Positions 1 through 5,460 of a stretch of DNA of 6,774 bases are shown in pieces; the first letter of the stretch is position 1, and every line of letters begins with the position of its first letter. Position numbers and translations under genes: made by a program. Source of the stretch: JAABYT01 sp041581935. Lineage in GTDB: Bacteria > Pseudomonadota > Gammaproteobacteria > HK1. The notes under the pieces were generated by a model. The model did no database searches, was not told where the DNA came from, and saw only the letters and a program-made list of their open reading frames with translations. The DNA lies in NCBI GenBank assembly GCA_041581935.1, contig JBFICP010000177.1, positions 1-6,774 on the forward strand, given 5' to 3'.

Positions 1-1
1 C

Positions 2-208
2 ACCCTGACGCAGCGCGCCGGCGATCTGGTGGTGTTCCAGGGCCGTTATACTCTGCACCGCGTCACCGAGGTATACGGGGATACGCCGCGTCTGGTCGCC
101 GTGCTGAGCTATGACGTAAAGCCCGGAACGGCGTTGAGCGCGCATACGCGCAGGACCTTCTACGGGCGAACTCACGCGCATGAGCCGATTTCACAGGAGT
201 CGAGCTAG
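2..208 (+). CDS. Fe(II)/2-oxoglutarate oxygenase, HalD/BesD-like, C-terminal fragment
   Basis: This is the 3' end of a gene that begins left of the window; 68 codons are visible, ending in TAG at 206-208. The segment GDLVVFQGRYTLHRVT, then GDTPRLVAVLSYD and HTRRTFYGR, has the pattern of the last beta strands of a 2OG-Fe(II) oxygenase. The His of LHRVT would be the distal iron ligand, and the Arg of TPRLVAV would bind the 2-oxoglutarate carboxylate. From memory, this wording is closest to proteins annotated as HalD/BesD-family halogenases or 2OG-Fe(II) oxygenases, which chlorinate or hydroxylate free amino acids or similar small substrates in the cytoplasm. Halogenase and hydroxylase differ mainly at the proximal motif (HxG/A versus HxD/E), which lies outside the window, so the reaction cannot be called. 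The fold assignment is fairly secure; the subfamily is less so. Confidence 0.75.
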   Translation, partial: TLTQRAGDLVVFQGRYTLHRVTEVYGDTPRLVAVLSYDVKPGTALSAHTRRTFYGRTHAHEPISQESS

Positions 209-511
209 TCCATGGGAGTGTGCGAACCACGTCTTTTCGCATGAGCCAATTAGTAGCATACTAGCCATACGGAGACAGAGCTGGGATCAGGCGTATGCGC
301 GCTTTCGAACGACTTCTCGTCAGGTATACCTTGTTTCTATGCAATCTTTTCGATGTCACCCCCCAGCATCTGGAGAAACTGCGCCGACGCCAACAGCGCC
401 GCCCGAGGCCTGAGGAGCGATACGACCACTTCGAAGCATGAGCACGAGGCAGGTCGCCGATCCGGGTAGTCTGAAATTCAGTAATCTCCATACGTGACGA
501 CGGCGCAGCGG
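209..511. other. Intergenic stretch with repeat, hairpin and possible small ORF
   Basis: About 300 bases lie between the oxygenase stop and the acetyltransferase start. They contain no recognisable gene apart from the tentative 48-codon ORF at 295-441. A 6-bp inverted repeat, TGCGAA (221-226) and TTCGCA (236-241), could form a hairpin 12 bases after the oxygenase stop, but no T-run follows, so it is not a convincing intrinsic terminator. A 5-bp-arm palindrome, CTGAAATTCAG, sits at 471-481 shortly before the next gene. I could not pick out a credible -35/-10 pair. Any promoter for the downstream cluster most likely lies here, by position only. Confidence 0.4.
295..441 (+). CDS. Possible 48-aa small basic protein (hypothetical)
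   Basis: An ATG at 295 opens a 48-codon frame ending in TGA at 439-441. A GGGA at 283-286 lies 8 bases before the start and could serve as a ribosome binding site. The product begins with an amphipathic or hydrophobic stretch (MRAFERLLVRYTLFLCNLF), continues with DVTPQHLEKLRRRQQRRPRP, which is rich in Arg and Gln, and ends EERYDHFEA. This looks more protein-like than the overlapping frames: a hydrophobic helix followed by a strongly basic tail. The frame is closed by an in-frame TAG at 262-264, so it is not an extension of the oxygenase gene. I recognise no family. It could equally be a chance ORF in a noncoding spacer; conservation in relatives would decide. Confidence 0.3.
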   Translation: MRAFERLLVRYTLFLCNLFDVTPQHLEKLRRRQQRRPRPEERYDHFEA

Positions 512-979
512 ATGTTGGTTCGCACCCACAGGAACGGCGACATCCCGGATATTTCCCGTCTCTACTACGATACGATTCATTTCGTCAATTGTAACGATTA
601 CACGCGCGAGCAAATCGACGCCTGGGCGCCCACGGTACCGGAGGTCTCTTTCTGGAAAAGCCGTTTCAAAAAGTACGATGTATACGTGGCCGAGGAGGAC
701 AAGCGCGTTGTCGGCTTTGCTGAGCTGGATGCACACGGCCACATAGATTGCTTTTTCGTGCATCATCAATGGCAACGGCGGGGCGTTGGATCGCGCTTGA
801 TGGAGCGCCTCATTTCGAGGGCCGAGAGAAAACAGATCAAGCGACTGTATGCGGAAGTAAGCATCACTGCGAGACCATTTTTTTCGAAACGAGGCTTTGC
901 CGTGGTTAGAGAAAAACTCGTAGCCCGACGCGGAGTGGTGCTCGCGCAGTTTTCAATGGAGAGATGGTTGGCCGGATGA
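512..979 (+). CDS. GNAT-family N-acetyltransferase (YafP-like)
   Basis: This predicted cytoplasmic acetyltransferase of 155 residues transfers an acetyl group from acetyl-CoA to an amine; the substrate is unknown. The acetyl-CoA pyrophosphate-binding loop is QRRGVG at residues 88-93, within HHQWQRRGVGSRLMERL, and matches the GNAT motif A pattern Q/R-x2-G-x-G/A. The preceding strand (GHIDCFFVHH) and the C-terminal FFSKRGF (123-129), then ARRGVVLAQFSMER, follow the YafP-type layout in which FF..xGF precedes a final strand. The N-terminus MLVRTHRNGD, with YYDTIHFVNCNDYT.EQIDAWAP, is also typical. An in-frame GTG at 494 would add six residues. I prefer the ATG at 512 because it places the family's first strand directly after Met; neither start has a strong ribosome binding site. 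The stop overlaps the next gene's ATG as ATGA. Confidence 0.88.
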   Translation: MLVRTHRNGDIPDISRLYYDTIHFVNCNDYTREQIDAWAPTVPEVSFWKSRFKKYDVYVAEEDKRVVGFAELDAHGHIDCFFVHHQWQRRGVGSRLMERLISRAERKQIKRLYAEVSITARPFFSKRGFAVVREKLVARRGVVLAQFSMERWLAG

Positions 980-1251
980 GGAACACGCGCGTCGAGGCAC
1001 GAGGCCAGCGCGGTCGGATCATGGTCACCGGCGTAGTGACGGCGGTGCTCGGGTTGCTGGTCATCGCGGTCGCCGCTATCGAGTTTTACGTGTTTGCCGA
1101 CGTTCTCGCACCTAAGGCAGCCGACGATCGATTCGTGCTGTTCGGTATGACCGTAGGCACCGGCGCCTATGTTCTCGGCTATGCCGGCGCAGGCGCCATC
1201 TTGTTGGTCATCGGAGCTTGGAAAATCTACCGTGCCCGACGCGGAGATTGA
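976..1251 (+). CDS. Small two-helix inner-membrane protein (hypothetical)
   Basis: This is a 91-residue protein of unknown function. A basic N-terminus (RNTRVEARGQRGR) precedes a hydrophobic segment at about residues 15-41 that contains one buried Glu (E36). A short polar loop, APKAADDR, follows, then a second Gly/Ala-rich segment at about 57-82, and a basic tail, KIYRARRGD. By the positive-inside rule both ends should be cytoplasmic, with the loop in the periplasm. The ATG at 976 overlaps the acetyltransferase stop as ATGA, a usual sign of translational coupling, with GGAGAG at 958-963 upstream. An in-frame ATG at 964 would add four residues but leaves no spacing to that GGAGAG; a third ATG at 1021 would cut off the basic N-terminus. 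I do not recognise the family. Confidence 0.7.
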   Translation: MRNTRVEARGQRGRIMVTGVVTAVLGLLVIAVAAIEFYVFADVLAPKAADDRFVLFGMTVGTGAYVLGYAGAGAILLVIGAWKIYRARRGD

Positions 1252-1274
1252 GCACGACATTGAACGCCGCATGT

Positions 1275-1279
1275 TAGGA
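1275..1279 (+). promoter_or_regulatory. Ribosome binding site supporting GTG start of TPR-oxygenase
   Basis: TAGGA lies 6 bases before the GTG at 1286. The alternative ATG at 1307 has no comparable purine-rich element upstream, so this site favours the GTG start. Confidence 0.5.
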
Positions 1280-1285
1280 TAGTCG

Positions 1286-3025
1286 GTGATTCGTGGTACC
1301 AGTCCAATGCCGCAGCAAACGACGACATTCGCAAACGAGCTGAGTCGCGCAATCCAGCTTCATCAAGCGGGACGGCTCGAAGCGGCAAATGCGATTTATG
1401 ATCGCATTCTCGCGTCTAATCCGAATCATTCGGACGCCTTGAACCTGTCGGGCGTGATCGCTCATCAGACCGGCGATCAGGAAACTGCGATCCGGCGAAT
1501 AGAACAGGCGATCAGAATCAATGGCGAAAATGCGGGCTATTACAACAATCTCGGTGAAGCCTATCGGGCATTCGACCGAAACGTTCAGGCCATCAACGCA
1601 TTCGAAAAGGCGCTGCGACTCAATCCCAAAGATGTGGCGGCAAACAACAACCTCGGTTTGGCACTGCAGAAGCTGCATCGCTACGACGAGGCGCATGCAG
1701 CCTACGAGCGCGCGCTCGCGCTCGTACCCGACGATGTCGAGGTACTGCTGAATCTCGGCAATCTGCACCGGGAGTTCTGCCGGCTTGAAGCCTCCGCCGA
1801 CGCGTTTCGGCAGGTGATTCGAATTGCCCCCGGGCTTGCGGCCGGTCATGCCTCTCTTGGCGTGACCCTATATGAATCCGGTGACTCAGAAAAAGCGATC
1901 GCATCACTTCTCAAGGCGATCGACCTCGATCCTCTCTACCTGGAGGCACACGAGAATTTAAAGAAAATCCGCTGGTTTCGCGGCGAGCACGATCGGCTGG
2001 ACGACTCCTTTCGCGCCGCCTGTGAGCGCATGCCCGATTCGGCCCGTGCGTTCACCAACCTCGGTGCGGCGCTTCTCGCGTCACAAGAGTTTGCTGACGC
2101 TGAGCGCGCGCTCGTAAGAGCGACGCGGCTGGAACCCGGGCTCGGCGAGCCTTACCACGCGCTGGGACAGGTCCATCGTTACCTTGGCCGCTTCGAGCAC
2201 GCCCTGGCAGCGCACGCAAAGGCCGTGAGCTGCTCGCCTGTGAACGCTCTTTTCCGGGAAGAGTTCGGCGCGTCACTTATCCTCGCGGGCCGCTACGAAC
2301 AAGCCGCCGACGAGCTTCGTACAGGGCACGCGCTGCATCCCAGGCGAAGCTCTATTCTGGGCTTCCTGACCATCGCGCTCAATGAGCTCGGAGATCCTTC
2401 GGTTCGGGACCTCGTCGACTACGAGCGCTTCGTGAGGGTCACGAAGATCGACGTTCCAGAAGGATACGATAGTCTCGAGGCATTCAATGCGGATCTCCAC
2501 GTCGAGCTCGAGAAACAACACCGCAATCCCTATCATCCAATGGACCAGACCATGCGCGGAGGCACCCAGACGCCGAACAACTTGTTCCAGAATCCGACCG
2601 GACTGGTACGTGTTCTGAAAGAGCAAATCACCCGGGCGGTAGAAAGATTCATCGACGATCTGGAACCCGATCCGGAGCATCCGTTTCTCCGGTTCATCAA
2701 CCGCGACTTTGTCTTCACGGGCGTCTGGTCGACGATTCTCAAGGAAAGCGGGTTCGATTGCAGCCACCTGCACAATGAAGGGTGGATGAGTGGTACGTAC
2801 TACGCCAAGGTTCCTGATTTCGATGCAAACCAGATGAGCGGGCACGAAGGTTGCATCCAGTTCGGAGAGCCGAGCACGATGTATGCTTCGGAACGAAATA
2901 CCACGCGGCGAGTCATCCCCCCACAGGTTGGCAGTATGGTTCTTTTTCCATCTTACTATTGGCATGGCGTGCGTGCATTCGGCCGCAATGGAGTGCGTCA
3001 CTCGATTTCATACGACTTGATTTGA
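1286..3025 (+). CDS. TPR protein with C-terminal 2OG-Fe(II) oxygenase domain (PF13759-like)
   Basis: This 579-residue protein has two parts. From about residue 12 to 365 it is a run of roughly ten tetratricopeptide repeats with canonical spacing, for example YYNNLGEAYR..., AANNNLGLALQKL... and EVLLNLGNLHREF..., each ending in A-x-x-x-x-P. Such arrays bind partner proteins or peptides. The C-terminal ~130 residues match the putative 2OG-Fe(II) oxygenase group: SHLHNEGWMSGTYYAKVP, then VGSMVLFPSYYWHGV and GVRHSISYDLI. The likely metal ligands are H494 and H496 with distal H560; R571 is placed to bind 2-oxoglutarate. The H-x-H in place of the usual H-x-D/E is, as I recall, characteristic of this group. 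By inference the TPRs dock a protein substrate that the oxygenase hydroxylates in the cytoplasm; no substrate is known. It starts 34 bases after the membrane-protein gene and is followed by the HEPN-like gene. Confidence 0.88.
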   Translation: MIRGTSPMPQQTTTFANELSRAIQLHQAGRLEAANAIYDRILASNPNHSDALNLSGVIAHQTGDQETAIRRIEQAIRINGENAGYYNNLGEAYRAFDRNVQAINAFEKALRLNPKDVAANNNLGLALQKLHRYDEAHAAYERALALVPDDVEVLLNLGNLHREFCRLEASADAFRQVIRIAPGLAAGHASLGVTLYESGDSEKAIASLLKAIDLDPLYLEAHENLKKIRWFRGEHDRLDDSFRAACERMPDSARAFTNLGAALLASQEFADAERALVRATRLEPGLGEPYHALGQVHRYLGRFEHALAAHAKAVSCSPVNALFREEFGASLILAGRYEQAADELRTGHALHPRRSSILGFLTIALNELGDPSVRDLVDYERFVRVTKIDVPEGYDSLEAFNADLHVELEKQHRNPYHPMDQTMRGGTQTPNNLFQNPTGLVRVLKEQITRAVERFIDDLEPDPEHPFLRFINRDFVFTGVWSTILKESGFDCSHLHNEGWMSGTYYAKVPDFDANQMSGHEGCIQFGEPSTMYASERNTTRRVIPPQVGSMVLFPSYYWHGVRAFGRNGVRHSISYDLI

Positions 3026-3067
3026 TGCGAGTCGACGAACCTGTCCCGATCCGGAGACGCCGAAACG

Positions 3068-3565
3068 ATGCATGAGAACGTCGCTCCTGTTTTCGCCGAG
3101 TTTGGCGGCGCAGTTCACACTGCCCAGAGGCTGGAGTTCGGACTTACGCTGCTTTTGGCATTCGCAGTCAAGTTCGACAAGGCCAGCATCGAAAAGTCGA
3201 CAGTCGATCGACTCTCGACCAGGGATGCGGAGAAGACGCTTGGCGAGCTTTGGCACGCCGTCAAGAAAAGCGAATATGTGACGCGCGCCGAACAAAAGCA
3301 GATTCGAAAGGCCATCAAGGAGAGAAACGTTCTCGTCCACACCTACCTGATGGACAAAGGAGAGTTACTTCTAACGCCGGAAGGCCGCGCAGAACTGCTC
3401 GCGGACATCAAGCGAATACAAAACCTGCTCAGGAAAGCCGACGAAATCGTCGAATCTCTGGTGGACCGGTATCTTGTCGAATACGATGTCGACATCGACG
3501 AAATCGCCAAGCAGTTGAATTCGCTGTTTACCGATGATGGCGAAACGTCTGCCGAATCAGAGTGA
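3068..3565 (+). CDS. HEPN-like helical protein with R-N-x3-H motif
   Basis: This is a 165-residue, predicted all-helical, cytoplasmic protein. Residues 17-31 (HTAQRLEFGLTLLLA) form an opening helix with a conserved-looking Q20 and E23. Residues 74-93 carry the HEPN signature: AEQKQIRKAIKERNVLVHTY, giving R86-N87-x3-H91 (R-x4-H). HEPN domains with this motif are known as metal-independent RNases in toxin-antitoxin and defence systems, but many relatives only bind nucleotides or RNA. The C-terminal part (about 105-150) is a long charged helix ending in an acidic tail. I recall many small bacterial proteins with the same order (A-Q-x2-E helix, then RN-x-L-x-H, then L-x-x-E/D-G-R), generally annotated hypothetical. 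GGAGA at 3053-3057, 10 bases before the ATG, supports the start. The TraR/DksA gene follows 9 bases after the stop, so the two are probably co-translated. No obvious antitoxin (MNT) partner adjoins it. Confidence 0.72.
   Translation: MHENVAPVFAEFGGAVHTAQRLEFGLTLLLAFAVKFDKASIEKSTVDRLSTRDAEKTLGELWHAVKKSEYVTRAEQKQIRKAIKERNVLVHTYLMDKGELLLTPEGRAELLADIKRIQNLLRKADEIVESLVDRYLVEYDVDIDEIAKQLNSLFTDDGETSAESE
3196..3219. repeat. 24-base imperfect palindrome inside the HEPN-like gene
   Basis: The two 12-base arms, gtcgacagtcga (3196-3207) and tcgactctcgac (3208-3219), are reverse complements at 11 of 12 positions (mismatch at 3201/3214). The central 12 bases, 3202-3213, are a perfect palindrome. It lies wholly within coding sequence and is built from TCGA repeats, so it may be fortuitous. 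Confidence 0.6.
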
Positions 3566-3574
3566 GTCAAGCGC

Positions 3575-3931
3575 ATGAATGAGCCGAAAGTCGATTTGGA
3601 TATGCTCAAGGCGCGACTCCTCGAGCAGCGCGAAGCGCTTCTCGAGGTGGCCGGCAGCTCAAAGGAGGCGGCGGAGACGGTGGAGCTCGATCAGACGCGC
3701 GTGGGTCGCGTCTCGAGAATGGATGCCATGCAAGCGCAGGCTATGGCAAAGGAGTCGAATCGCCGCCGGGCGCTTGCCCTTCAACGAATCGACAGCGCGC
3801 TCAAACGGATTGAGGATGGTGATTACGGGTACTGCGCGGCGTGTGACCAGCCCATATCAGCGAATCGTCTGGAGGTGAATCCGGGGGCGATGTTGTGCAT
3901 CGAATGCGCGAGCAGGGCCGAACAGAACTAG
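3575..3931 (+). CDS. TraR/DksA-family zinc-finger transcriptional regulator
   Basis: This 118-residue protein belongs to the family that binds RNA polymerase through its secondary channel and tunes transcription, classically together with ppGpp. The N-terminal two-thirds is a helical hairpin (about residues 8-80). The C-terminal four-cysteine zinc finger is C87-x2-C90-x17-C108-x2-C111, starting in YGYCAACDQPI and followed by NRLEVNPGAMLCIECA. It is shorter than E. coli DksA (151 residues) and lacks the two-aspartate DxxDxA tip. The tip region here is VGRVSRMDAMQAQAMA, with a single Asp (D50), the form I associate with the short TraR/YbiI-like branch. Regulation of rRNA-type promoters therefore cannot be assumed. 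It starts 9 bases after the HEPN-like stop, with GAGTGAG across the junction as a possible ribosome binding site, and is followed 19 bases later by the cupin gene. Confidence 0.92.
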   Translation: MNEPKVDLDMLKARLLEQREALLEVAGSSKEAAETVELDQTRVGRVSRMDAMQAQAMAKESNRRRALALQRIDSALKRIEDGDYGYCAACDQPISANRLEVNPGAMLCIECASRAEQN

Positions 3932-3950
3932 CCGCCAACGAGGAATAACA

Positions 3951-4229
3951 ATGCAGGCGAAAGCAACGATATTCATCGACAACGAGCGCACGCGCGTCAC
4001 CGAATGGCGATTTGCACCCGGGGCTTCAACCGGCTGGCATCGTCACGAGTATGATTACGTTGTCGTGCCGTTGCTCGACGGTAAGCTCGAGCTCTCTGTC
4101 GGGGAGGACAAATCGAATATTGCCGAGCTTTCGGCAGGCGTGCCCTATTTTCGTCACGTGGGTGTCGAGCATGACGTCACCAATGTCAACGACTTCGAGT
4201 ACGTTTTTCTCGAGGTGGAGTTCAAGTAA
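3951..4229 (+). CDS. Small single-domain cupin, BauB-like
   Basis: This is a 92-residue cupin, which forms one double-stranded beta barrel. Metal-binding motif 1 is GASTGWHRHEYDYVVVPLLDG, with H30 and H32; D35 or E33 stands in the place of the usual Glu. Motif 2 is AGVPYFRHVGVEHDVTN, with H74. The N-terminal FIDNERTRVTEWRFAPG and C-terminal YVFLEVEFK are as I remember them from proteins annotated beta-alanine degradation protein BauB. That label comes from a Pseudomonas gene cluster and the reaction is not well defined, so I leave the symbol blank. AGGAA at 3941-3945, 5 bases before the ATG, is a good ribosome binding site. This is the last plus-strand gene; its TAA ends only 6 bases before the stop of the opposing DUF1501 gene. 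Confidence 0.88.
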   Translation: MQAKATIFIDNERTRVTEWRFAPGASTGWHRHEYDYVVVPLLDGKLELSVGEDKSNIAELSAGVPYFRHVGVEHDVTNVNDFEYVFLEVEFK

Positions 4230-4235
4230 GCGAAT

Positions 4236-5435
4236 TCAGGCCCGGATGAGCCCGCCCATGGCGGGAGCCTCGCGGCTCGATGGAAAGATCCGAGATTCCA
4301 GGTCTGCCGTCGATACGCCGAAGTGATCGCGCAGCACACCCTTGTACACCGCGCGCACATCCGTCACCGGCGTGAGGTCGCGGCGGTCTCGCAGCCGCTG
4401 CGGTGCGAGCCCCGGCCAGTCGCCGAGCACGCGGCCACCGTTGAGCGCACCACCGAGCAGCAGTGCGACACTCGCGGTGCCGTGATCGGTGCCCCGGGTC
4501 CCGTTCATGGCCACCGTGCGGCCGAATTCCGTGACCACCAGCACCACGGTGTGCCGCCACGCAGGCCCGAGCCCCACGGCCAGCCTGCCCAAGCCGTCGT
4601 CCAGGCGACGCAAACGCTGCGCGAGCGCGCCGCCCGCGAGGCCCTGATTGGCGTGGGTATCCCAGCCGCCGGCCTCCATGACCGCAATCCGCGGACCGGC
4701 CCGATCGGCCAGCATGCGCGCCGCCGCCTCGCAGAGCGTGGCGAAGGCGTCGCCGCCGCGTTTGAGTCCGCCATCGGTGCCGCCCGCCATGCGCTCGGCT
4801 TGTAGCGCCGCTTCGAGTCTCGGGCCCAGGAACGCGTCGCCATCGTAGAGCGCGACGAGCCGGTCCAGGAGATCGTCGTCGGGCCCCGGCAACCGCGACG
4901 GCGCCCACGAGCCTGCGCCCTCCGGTCCGCGCAGAACCAGCGGCAGGGACTGGCCGATGGCCATGGCATAGTCTTCGGAATGGGCCGGTCCAGCCCCTCG
5001 GAGCAGCGGCAGCGAGCGATTGAGCCAACCCTGCCGCGAGGCGTGGGGTGCAGCGAGGCCCAGCTCGAGCACGTTCTGGGCGTCGAAGTGGGATCGTTTC
5101 CGGTAAGGGGAAGCCACCGCGTGCACCACCGTCAGCTCGCCGCGTCGGTAGTGCCCGTGCAGCGTGCTGAGGGCCGGGTGCAGAGCAAAAAAGCCGTCCA
5201 AATCCAGCACGCCGTCGGCTGCGCCGGGCGGCTCGATGGCAAGGCCGCCCCGGGCGTTTTGGTAGTCGGGGTCGCCGTATGGCGCCACCGCCGCCAGTCC
5301 GTCGAGCCCGCCGCGCAGGATGACCAGCACCAGACGCTGTCGGCCGGACGTGGATGCTGCGACGGCGAGGCGGGGAAGGGCGCCGGCAAGCCCGCCGACC
5401 GCCAGCGTGTTGAGAAAGGAGCGTCGCGAAATCAT
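4236..5435 (-). CDS. DUF1501 family protein with Tat signal peptide
   Basis: This is a 399-residue protein of the DUF1501 family, related in fold to alkaline phosphatase/sulfatase-type enzymes; its substrate is unknown. Residues 1-27 form a twin-arginine signal: R4-R5 in SRRSFL, a hydrophobic core LAVGGLAGAL, and a likely AVA-A cleavage site. It is therefore expected to be folded in the cytoplasm and exported. Family motifs in order are VILRGGLDGL (38-47), SHFDAQN (115-121), GGWDTHANQ (256-264), TEFGRTVAMNGTRGTDHG (302-319) and the C-terminal RDLTPVTDVRAVYKGVLRDHFGV (352-374). The Asp and His residues in these motifs are candidates for metal binding. An upstream in-frame start at 5501 would add 22 residues before the Tat signal and overlap the DUF1800 gene. 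The ATG at 5435 is preferred because it puts SRRSFL at the N-terminus and has AGGAGG 9 bases upstream. It lies 25 bases downstream of DUF1800, in the same operon. Confidence 0.95.
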   Translation of the reverse strand: MISRRSFLNTLAVGGLAGALPRLAVAASTSGRQRLVLVILRGGLDGLAAVAPYGDPDYQNARGGLAIEPPGAADGVLDLDGFFALHPALSTLHGHYRRGELTVVHAVASPYRKRSHFDAQNVLELGLAAPHASRQGWLNRSLPLLRGAGPAHSEDYAMAIGQSLPLVLRGPEGAGSWAPSRLPGPDDDLLDRLVALYDGDAFLGPRLEAALQAERMAGGTDGGLKRGGDAFATLCEAAARMLADRAGPRIAVMEAGGWDTHANQGLAGGALAQRLRRLDDGLGRLAVGLGPAWRHTVVLVVTEFGRTVAMNGTRGTDHGTASVALLLGGALNGGRVLGDWPGLAPQRLRDRRDLTPVTDVRAVYKGVLRDHFGVSTADLESRIFPSSREAPAMGGLIRA

Positions 5436-5444
5436 GGCTGTGAG

Positions 5445-5450
5445 CCTCCT
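5445..5450 (-). promoter_or_regulatory. Strong ribosome binding site fixing the DUF1501 start
   Basis: On the minus strand this reads AGGAGG, 9 bases before the ATG at 5435-5433. It lies in the short gap between the DUF1800 stop and the DUF1501 start and supports the start that begins with the twin-arginine signal. Confidence 0.75.
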
Positions 5451-5460
5451 GGTCCGCACT

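Noticed and set aside
221..241. TGCGAA/TTCGCA hairpin after the oxygenase stop as an intrinsic terminator
   Set aside because: The stem is only 6 bp with a 9-base loop and no following T-run.
180..413. 77-codon plus-strand frame starting at the end of the oxygenase gene
   Set aside because: It overlaps the oxygenase C-terminus in another frame, has no ribosome binding site and ends in a low-complexity Pro/Thr/Ala stretch. The repeated HEPIS reading is explained by the DNA direct repeat.
766..1272. 168-codon minus-strand frame across the acetyltransferase and membrane-protein genes
   Set aside because: It is antisense to two genes with recognisable features, and its own product is compositionally odd with no motif.
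2273..3001. 242-codon open frame on the minus strand opposite the TPR-oxygenase gene
   Set aside because: It is antisense to a well-supported gene with clear TPR and oxygenase motifs; its translation shows no domain pattern. Treated as a shadow frame.
3068..3931. HEPN-like plus DksA-like genes as a classical HEPN/MNT toxin-antitoxin pair
   Set aside because: The neighbour is a C4 zinc-finger DksA-type protein, not a nucleotidyltransferase, so the classical pairing does not apply.
4250..4265. Inverted repeat CCCGCC-cat-GGCGGG near the convergent junction, as a terminator
   Set aside because: It lies inside the DUF1501 coding region and has no T-run on either side. It may form a hairpin but does not meet the intrinsic-terminator pattern.
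4222..5028. Long overlapping frames opposite or across the DUF1501 gene
   Set aside because: Very high G+C removes stop codons by chance. The products are Arg/Ala/Gly-rich without domains, whereas the DUF1501 frame has clear family motifs.
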